DNA from: Platycnemis pennipes
Taxonomy: Eukaryota > Arthropoda > Insecta > Odonata > Platycnemididae
Direction: 5' to 3'
Assembly: GCA_933228895.1 (NCBI GenBank)
Contig: OW121846.1
Span: forward strand, 22,077,088-22,141,087
DNA length: 64,000 bases
Below the pieces are notes generated by a model. It had not been told where the DNA came from, ran no database searches, and saw only the letters and a program-made list of their open reading frames with translations. The position numbers were made by a program, and so were the translations under genes. Shown piece after piece: positions 55,793 to 64,000 of this stretch; the first letter of the stretch is position 1, and every line of letters begins with the position of its first letter.

Positions 55793-57689
55793 GAAATATG
55801 AGGTACTTGAGAGAAATCGACAATTAAAGATGAGAAAAAAGCACAATGGCCATGTTCTTTCACTTTGACCAACAAAAAAATGACTCTTATCACTAAAATG
55901 CCCCCGGATGTAGTCACAATACTAAAGATATCTTTTTTTCTATTTTTAACCGGCAATTCACCTCATTCTTCGTGTTACACAAATCCAATCAAGCTAACTT
56001 CGTTTGCACAGGACATATCGAGTTTCCAAGAATAAAATGGCAAAAAAGGCAGAGTGATGAAAGCCTGAATGATGTGGTTCTAGACAGAAACTACTCAAGC
56101 AAAGAATGTGAAAAGAATGTTGAGCTACTGACCACCTACCATACGACTCCTTTTCATATACCGTGCGAATAGGACTACACCATAGTTGGGAAAGTTACCA
56201 AAAAAATTAACTGATTAAAGTTAATCTCTGTAAAAACAAAATGTGCCCTGTCAACGAAGCGCCAGTCGCAAAAGCGCGTACAGGCCTTCGAAGGAAGTGG
56301 TTAGAGAATGAAGATGCCGAAGTACATTCGAATACCTTATCCTGATCAGCTTTTGCCTAATGTCGGGTAACCGCATCTCTCAGCAGCCTTCCCAACATGT
56401 GAGATTTGTTCGGAGGCACACGAACGACGTCTGACCCTCTGCCGTGGGCTTGAATGACGATTTCGAACTCCCTCCTTAGGTCACTCAGTTCCTCGGCATT
56501 ACAATTTTGGTAGCCAATCGGCTGGGCGCCATCCGGGCGTCAGACCAAAAAGATGCGACGTCGAAGCGGTAACGACCGAACTCCGCCCTCATGCTTCCGG
56601 AATGGTGCTCCGCGATCCTTCTTCCCTCTGGTTCCCGCCGGGTCCTGTTTTTCTCCCTTTTAAACACTGCCGCGTCCACCATCACCCTCACTCATGGCCT
56701 CCAGCCAGAAAGAAGGCGAAAGGCATGAGAAATCGTCAGGACATCCACATGGTCCGCGGGCGGAAAGACGCCCGCCCCCCCCTTCCTTGGCACCAGGTGA
56801 CATTTTTCCCGCAAGGCTCGATTGGGGAGGAACATCCAATTCAAGAGGGCCCTCTTTATTCTTTTCTCTAAGATTTTTATACGGCCCTTCTTCACACGTC
56901 CTTCCCGTAAAATAGTCTAATTTCTTGACCAAAAAGACGTCGAATGTCTCGATTTCTAGCCTAGGCGTGAGGAGTGACGCTCGTCCAATACGTCGACATC
57001 CTCCCGCTAACGTGAACATTTGCAATGTCGCTTCTCTTTAGGTAAGCCCCCATTACAACATGGACTATAATAATAAATGCTAACATTCACCATAGAATAG
57101 ATGCTATCTATAATTAAATTGCTTTGAACGTGACAATATGAAAAACAATCGTTGATAAAGAATGCGTGCAATGAATAGCACCTATGTCAAACAAAGAAAC
57201 AGGAATATAGACTATAGCACACGAATCGAACCTTTTCTCTTTTAAGTTATCCAGCAGTAAACTTTTAACTTGAACAAAAAAGTAAAGCGGGAAATTGAAA
57301 AATACGCAACATAAATAACTGGTGGGAAACATTTGCTGCGAATTTGGAAATACTTGCTAGTCTACATGAAAAGTTAAAAAAGAGCAAAAGAATGTGATCC
57401 TTCATGAATAGAAAAAGGAGTATGTGACGCTTAGGAGCTTCGAGAAGGCTTGAATTTCCTTTCCTTGAATTTCCTTGAAGCCTATTTACTTTTCAGCATG
57501 ATTGTGGCTTTTGTGACCAATGAAACATCAAGTCATAAAGCAAGTCTCACTCATTTTCATAAAACAAAATACCTTTAGTAAGTTTTTCTTGCAGACATTG
57601 ATTGAGATCTTTCAGTCGCTCCTTACTTCAACATATAAATGCCAAGTAAAAAAATCTGAACGTCAAATAACGATCTACAACAGCGCCTC
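55793..57689. other. Unit 2 counterpart of 19313-21214, unassigned
   Basis: It includes the GC-rich island (about 56485-57030) with the same both-strand open frames, plus AT-rich DNA. No gene is recognised. Confidence 0.4.
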
Positions 57690-58080
57690 GCGTGGTCATA
57701 AAAGAAATCTCTTCCCACCACCGGACCTTGCCGAGGATCCGGACCGATTTCCCACCCCCTTCCCTTATTCCGTTCGGTCTCCTGTTCTCCACTGTCCTTG
57801 CGTAAGCAATGACCGCCGCGTACAGTTTTGCAAGGGTGGGCCCTAATTTTAATGGCCAGTTCTGAATTTCATGCTCGGCACCCTTCTTATGAATTACTAC
57901 TGTCTGGGTATCCTTTCTAGCATAGGGGATGCGGCCCACATCAAAGCAGAGCTGAAAAATAGCCCGCAGGATCTAGCTACCTGTATCCAAATTGAGAAGA
58001 TCGATGTATGTGATGTTGCCCTTCCCCGGAGCTGTATTTCTCATTCGGCGCAGCCTCCTCCAAATCTCACCCGCTGAAAA
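57690..58080 (-). pseudogene. R2-like LINE RT fragment, unit 2 copy
   Basis: It has the same blocks as 21215-21615 (NTAPGK, FQLCFDVGRIP, HKKGAEHEIQNW, AKLYAAVIA), including the shared internal stop. Confidence 0.7.
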
Positions 58081-59334
58081 CGGACGCGACAAGAATCATT
58101 TACCATCTTTGAGGCTGGGAATGCAAAAATCCACCAAACGAATAGGGGAAGGATGAATTTGGAATTTTTCATTGTTAAAAACGTCATTAAAATAATTAAA
58201 ACTACGGCCTTTATCGATTTTGCAACGTGGAAAAGGCCCTGCAATGGCACGCTTCGTATTTTTACGACATAAACGTCATCTTATGTCGTCCTCTTCCATT
58301 AGTGGTCATCAGTTTTCTATCTTTGACGTTGACCATCATTACATAAAAGCCTCTAGAGGCGTCCGATATATTGGTGCGATATTTATATAAATGTTTTAGG
58401 ATTTGTATCAATTCCATCTAAAATATAATTTCTTCGCTAGCTACTCTTTTCAAGCATAGTAAGATGGTTGCTTCGCTTCCCAAACGGCAATACTTCCTCC
58501 TCTTCATGTTTTACTTTAGTATAATATCGGTTCGATCCTTCGATGATATGCAGTATGAGAGATATTTCAATCTCATGCTGCATACCATCATTTTTTTAAA
58601 TTTAATAGTATATAACTGCTCTAAGGAATGTTTTACGCAGGTGCCTCTTATTGTTATTTCCCTCAATCGTCTTCACCCAGACAGCTAAAGAGTCTCGTAG
58701 CGGTTCTCTCGTCCTCTCGTAAAACGGCGGTCTTGACTCGAGTCTCGTCTCACAAGTCACAACTGCCGGAACCAACTCGTCTCGTGGACGAGACAAGGCA
58801 AGGAGTAGCGAGTCGTGTGGCAACACCTATTGATATCGTTTGATATCCTTGTTCAAGGAGCTGGTATTCGTTGAAAATCCAAGTGCACGGATCACAGGCT
58901 TTGAAGATATGGGCACTGAAACAATGTGGAAATTTATATGAGGAGCATGTTAAAGAGTGACGATAAAAGAAAGAATACTAAAAACACGGATCGATTAAAT
59001 AATAAAAGGAAGAAATTTTTCTTATGGTTATTAGTGTAAGAGTAAAATGAAGAAACAAAGAATTCTAAGTGATTAAAAAAGATTAAATAAATTAACAAGG
59101 AGAATTGATAATATCATAATGTCCTCTAGGCATCAACTGCAAGATTATGTAACTTTCCACTTGGTCTGCTGGTATATTTTTATAATCAATTATTCATATA
59201 ATTTATATCCATGATTGCAAAACCATAGTTGACCATATTTACTGTTTTCGCCAGGAATTCAAAACCATTATGCTAGACATTTCCTAATAAATTAGTTGAG
59301 CTGTGAGACGCACTGAGAATATATACTAAGCTTT
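58081..59334. other. Unit 2 counterpart of 21616-22894, unassigned
   Basis: The hairpin at 58542-58589 is present but less well paired than in unit 1. The GC-rich TCTCGT patch is at about 58680-58820 with one-base differences. No gene. Confidence 0.4.
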
Positions 59335-60235
59335 CATAAATGTCTGTTAATGAATAATAATTTAACCTGGAATAATCAAATCAACCAAATTTCCAATAAG
59401 GTGAACGGTATTCTTTATCAACTTAAAACCCGGAAATTTGTCTTACCGACTCATACTAAGAAGCTGCTTGTTACAACTCTAGTATTTCCCCATTTAGATT
59501 ACTGTTCTCTAGTTTTTGGTGACCTATCAGAAGAGCTTAATGACAAGCTACATAGGATTCAAAATTCATGCATCAGATTCATTTTTAACCTTCGATATGA
59601 TGAACATGTTTCTTCGTATAGGGAAAAACTATCTTGACTAACTGTCAAGGGTAGTCGTAATTACTTGCTAAGCGTCTTCCTGTTCTCCTTATTTTCCGTT
59701 ACTGAACCTAAATATTTGATGGACATGTTTATACACCAACCTCAGTTCCATAATATGAATACAAGGAGTGAAGGATCTGATTTATATTGCCCCACCCATA
59801 GAACCACCAAATACCTAAACTCTTTCCTAGTCAAATCCACAAAACTATGGAATTCTCTCCCCATAGACCTAAAGAACAATAAAAACAGGCAGTCATTCAA
59901 AACGAAACTTTATTCTTACCTTTCACATATAGACATAAATCTCTAATTCGTATTGCTATATCTATATCACCATCCGTTTCCCACTTTGTTCTTGTGCAAT
60001 CTTCAATGCAATGTCTTTTATTGTTAGTTTTTTTTCTCGTTATTTTGGTGATATATGCATAATAATTTTTGTATTATCTTTGTATTGATATGTTTTCAAA
60101 TACGTTTGTACTCATTGTTTATGTTTGATACTATGTTGGTTGTTTAAGCTCACCACAACTGTAATTGAGTTTGTAATATTGGTGCTCTTAGGGGTATTGT
60201 ACCTAGAGCTAACAAATATTTATTTATTTATTATT
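59335..60235 (+). pseudogene. CR1/Jockey-group LINE 3' fragment, unit 2 copy
   Basis: A single copy of the NNNLTWNN block runs in frame through KFVLPTHTKKLLVTTLVFPH to a TGA at 59635 (Trp in unit 1), then resumes to 59946. The untranslated tail and ATTT-type end at about 60215-60235 match unit 1. This copy shows the pre-duplication structure of the block that is doubled in unit 1. Confidence 0.8.
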
Positions 60236-60353
60236 TAATTGAATTTGGCTTTGGGTAGAAATTCACAGCATAATTGCGTAAACATATTCGTAAATACATC
60301 TGAGCTTATGTTGAAAAATGTAACTAACAAGTAATTTTTCCCATCCGTTACAG

Positions 60354-60544
60354 CCATTATGGAAAATAAAGAAGATGACGAATGCCCTACAACTCCACCA
60401 CGAGGAGTGCAACATCTGGAACCCGTCATTTGGACTTCAAGCACTATTACGGGAGCAGCATCAAAAGTTCTGTACAAAATATTAAGGAAATATCACTATT
60501 GGCACGAAAAGATATTTGCAAAATTTAAAACAATTTTTTTCTAA
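60354..60544 (+). other. Exon-like ORF, unit 2 copy
   Basis: It has the same acceptor and frame as 24008-24198, with Ile to Ser and Lys to Glu changes. Confidence 0.25.
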
Positions 60545-62130
60545 AGTTAACGCGTCCTGCATGAGATATGACGCAGAATTACGTTGGTGAATATACGCCA
60601 ACAAATATATTGTTTATAACTAAAAATGATGTTTGTACATTTGGCACATTTGCAATGTTTTTTTTGATCTTCCTATAATGAATTTAGTACAACGAAAGTT
60701 AATGCTGTGATGGTATTGGTTGTTAATAGTTACAAGAAAAAGTGTAGCTATTTAGTCAAGTTCCATAGTCCTTTACTGGGAGGCTATTTTTAAAATTTAA
60801 ATTATATTTTCCGATTTATGACCAGTGGCCAAATTAAGATTCTTACTGTGCGACATTCTGTTGATGCACAATAATTTGTCATAATGGTTCATCACGCTCC
60901 TTACACGTGAACACCAACTCCACGAGGTATATTGCAAACACTACCTGATCTACTCTTTCTTTCAACGTATTACGGTATATTTTGTTGCGCAGTTTGCTCA
61001 TCTGTTCGCGAGCCAAATAAAAATTACTGTCGCCCGCACTCCACAAAAAATTGTAAATTTTGGACTTTGACAATATTTGGAAGAGTGAATAAATGATTTT
61101 GAACATCTACGAACATTTGTTTCCTAAAAGTTTAGTCTATAACGTAGTGAAGATGATGATGGCTTCGCTAAAAGGAGCATTTTGTCCCATGACACAGCAA
61201 TAAAATCCGTGGATTTGTTGAAAACGTATTCACTTCGGTGAAAAAGTTGAGCAGCGTATCTTTTTGAAATACCATTGGGTAGCAACTGAATTTTCGCCAT
61301 TCATATTTCGGAAATAATTTTTACAACAAACATTTGGCAACTACGTACGCTACGTACTACAATACAATTGTGTGGTAAACATGATTCTAACATGAAATTT
61401 TCAAAAACCTTTGGAAGTAAATTAAGCAATATAATAACAATAGTGCCTAAAACTTTTAACTAAAAATATTCAAGCATTTAAACATGTAATAAAATGATAT
61501 GTACCATGCATTTTAAATCATGAAATAAATCATGAAATAACAAGGTTTCCAGTAGCTTCTGAGTACATTTTTTCTGCTAATTTTCGCCCTTCATAACGCA
61601 TTATTTTACCTGTTTCCTATCGGTTTAAAATAACTACAGTAAACTGAAGCATCAATCACTGAATATCCGAATAAAATCCCCATAAATCAACGACATGGTA
61701 GAGCTACCATAGACTACAACGATTATTTTCCTGCGTATGTAAAATGCATTTGAGGTTCATCCGGACTGCAAATCTGGGTATAATTTACATGCTGACTGTG
61801 TGTCACATAATGAGAAGATGAGAAAATTTTGTAACCGCTGGGGCCACAAACGATAGTAATCAGTCGAAGATAAATTTACAGTGGAAATTGTGCAAAACTT
61901 GCGGTTTGCTATGGCCTTGTTTTTCAATCTCAATCCCCGTTCAGTATCTCGTCTAGTGAGTTCCAGTCTACTATTTCACTTTGGAGAACTCTTACATACA
62001 AGACACAGGAGAATAAGGAAAACGTTTTATAAGACAAGCCATAATTTGCACTAGTGAAATATTGAAAGTAAAAGGAAAGGGACTTCACCTTCAGCTTTTC
62101 CCTGGTGGTTTTATTTGGGCTCACATATGC
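60545..62130. other. Unit 2 counterpart of 24199-25789, unassigned
   Basis: Nothing recognised. The same short frames are open as in unit 1. Confidence 0.4.
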
Positions 62131-63945
62131 TCAGGCGTATGCTACATCAGATGTCGACCCATCTGTGTTAATTGCAGAGAATTCGCGGTACTGAGAGAGG
62201 AACTCGGAAAACAATGTCTTTCTTTCCTCAGGCAATGAGTTTGCCTTGGTCAGACATGCGAGCCCAAACCTAATATCCGGATGGGGAGTAATCCATGGGG
62301 GCGTTTCGGACGTTCGAATCCTTTGTAATATTGGTATGATAAAATCAAATTTTTCTAAAAGAGTACAAAAATGGGCATAGAAAGGCTTGAAAGGCAAAGG
62401 TTTCCGTTAAAAATAATAATCATAGTGTCATTTAAAATTAATTTAAAAAACGGGTTCAATGATCTGGCTGGGATTTTGCTAGCATAATTTCACATTAGAA
62501 TTTATCTTCTAATGTTCAGAGGTGGTTCTCCAGTGCCGCATAGAAGACTCTTAGCTGGACTAGTTCGATAAGCACCTGCTGCCATACGAAGTCCTGTACT
62601 GTGCAGGCTTGTTAGTAGATTTATGTAAGATGGGAGAATTGCACCATAAATAATGGTGCCGTAGCCAATCTTGTACCGAACCAAGGCATTGTTAAGATGG
62701 AGCATTGTGGTTCGTCTTTTTCTGTGGAAGTGAGCGTCTTCTCATGAGGGAAATGTAACCCGTTTTTGCATGACCACTGAAGTAGTTTGTTCGTCGTGAT
62801 CTGCAGTTGCCACTCAGCCATTAATGGCTTTAGTGGCCGAAAGAAAATTTCCAGGTCATCGACAAATACATCCTGTCTTTTCCCTTTTTATTGAATCGGG
62901 ATGATTACCGATTCGCGTCACGCGAGTGGGTAGCTCCCGGTTTCCCAGACTATTTAAAGTGTGCAGGATATGTCTTTGTGCTTCCACAGGCTAACGCCTG
63001 GGAAAGGCATTGTGTACCCGATCTGCTCCTGTGGCGGTATCTCTTAACTCACTAATAGCGGGCGTAAGTTCCCATTGGGTGAACGGAGCATTCTAGTCCG
63101 CGGTAAAACAGCCTATCCGGAAAGATATTTTTCCGATTGTCGTTTAAAAGCCAGGAGCCACGTGTCGTAATTCTGCCTACTACTAATGGAGATGTAAAAA
63201 TCCTCAAAAGCCTCTGAGACATCTCCTGATACCGTTAGTACAGTTCCATTCACTAACACAGACGGAGTTGTGCGTTGGTGGCAGACGCCACAAATGACTT
63301 TTATTTTCCTCCACACCTCTGATGTGGTAGTGTGACGATTTATCGTGTTCACATACTTATTCGGAGAATTCCTTTATGCTTTTTTGATTAGCTGGCGGAA
63401 TTCCGCTCGTAAGCAACGGAACGCTTCGAAGGTTTGTGTCTTAGGATATTCCTGAAATATGCGCAGTGCTTTCTTTCTCAGAATCGCAGTCTGCATTTAA
63501 CCAGGGGACTGGAGCGCGCTTCAGTCTGCCGGACGAAAATTCTGATGCTTTCCTCGGCAGCATTAAGTATAGCAGCTGTAAAAGAGTCGACATTCTCCGA
63601 TGCGCTGCCGACTGGGTCAAATTTGAATAAGAAATCGGTCCTAAAAGTGTTCCAGTCAGCCTTTTGCAAAAGCCATTTCTTGGGAACGTTAAGATTAAGA
63701 TAAAAAGAATCTTTCCTTATTGAAATCGGGAAATGATCACTTCTACGAAGATCCTTTCGGGCGCTAAGCTTAAAACGTAGAGGTATTCTTCTACCCCATA
63801 TAAAAAGAACAATTGCCGAGATAGTGCCGCTAAAAGAATTGAAGTGGGTCTTCTCATTCTTTTTGATTAAGACTAGGTTAAAATCAGATAGAAATTTCGA
63901 GCATCCTGCCACGTCTGTTAAAGTAAATTTTATCATCGCCCCAAA
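62131..63945 (-). pseudogene. I/Jockey-like LINE, unit 2 copy without LTR insertion
   Basis: Endonuclease end (SDHFPIS near 63740), linker (63352-63113), RT remnants with IYGAILPSY and GEPPLNIRR (62821-62502), and an RNase H leader that runs unbroken from PPWITPHPDIRFG to INTDGS at 62397-62150. The unbroken leader shows the target sequence before the LTR element arrived in unit 1. Confidence 0.85.
62267..62271. other. Empty target site of the LTR element
   Basis: A single AACCT lies between GCGAGCCCA and AATATCCGG. Unit 1 has AACCT on both sides of the LTR element (25920-25924 and 27642-27646). Confidence 0.8.
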
Positions 63946-64000
63946 GAGAGTTGTGGGCGTGTAAGTCCCCTATTGAGTGATGAGGCGCACTCATTAAAAT

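Larger units (their letters stand above)
37739..64000. repeat. Large direct repeat, unit 2 (partial, cut by window end)
   Basis: This stretch repeats unit 1 up to about its position 29375, where the window ends. It lacks the foldback element and the LTR element of unit 1, leaving clean empty sites near 55779 and 62267. It carries its own 443-base segment (43839-44281) in place of 41 bases in unit 1. The parts of unit 1 from 29375 to 37738 (BEL gag, second hAT, MITE) have no counterpart inside the window. Confidence 0.97.

Overview
This looks like nuclear DNA from an arthropod, most likely an insect. It is AT-rich and intron-bearing, and it is packed with decayed transposons of types common in insect genomes: PIF/Harbinger, hAT, piggyBac-like, BEL/Pao, and several LINE clades. 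A captured fragment reads like the insect form of eIF3a. There are no prokaryotic operons, rRNA or tRNA genes, or CRISPR arrays. I cannot name the species.

Layout: the dominant feature is a direct repeat of about 37.7 kb. Bases 1-37738 are unit 1. Bases 37739-64000 repeat unit 1 from its first base up to about its position 29375, in the same orientation and order, with roughly 0-2 % substitutions plus indels. Unit 1 in order: small dispersed repeats and hairpins (1-4.4 kb); a dead hAT transposase (4.6-6.05 kb, minus); a PIF/Harbinger element with a spliced DDE transposase (7.4-8.8 kb, plus) and its convergent Myb/SANT-like partner (8.9-10 kb, minus); a TTAA-flanked piggyBac-like non-autonomous element (10.69-13.68 kb) holding a LINE fragment and a 160-bp hairpin; a heptad-repeat Pro/Glu-rich ORF (14.6-15.9 kb); a foldback element (17.97-19.31 kb); LINE fragments at 21.2-21.6 and 22.9-23.9 kb; an I/Jockey-like LINE (25.8-29.3 kb) interrupted by an LTR element; a BEL/Pao gag fragment (30.5-31.3 kb); an hAT element with its own LINE insertion (32.6-35.7 kb); and a hAT-type MITE with an 8-bp target duplication (37.3-37.7 kb), just left of where unit 2 begins.

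The two units form a natural before/after comparison. Unit 1 carries the foldback element and the LTR element, and unit 2 shows both sites empty. Unit 2 has its own 443-bp segment (43839-44281) where unit 1 has 41 bp. The heptad ORF keeps its frame in both units but differs by four heptads (444 versus 416 residues).

The most notable item is the LTR element at 25925-27641 (minus strand). It has an initiator-Met-tRNA primer binding site, a polypurine tract and the start of a SAP-domain gag. The rest of its coding region has been replaced by a leader and first-exon fragment of the host translation factor eIF3a, in the sense orientation. This looks like retrotransposon gene capture.

Main caveat: a head-to-tail repeat about 1 % diverged, with presence/absence transposon differences, is also what two unmerged haplotypes joined in an assembly would look like. 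Read depth and spanning long reads would decide between the two.
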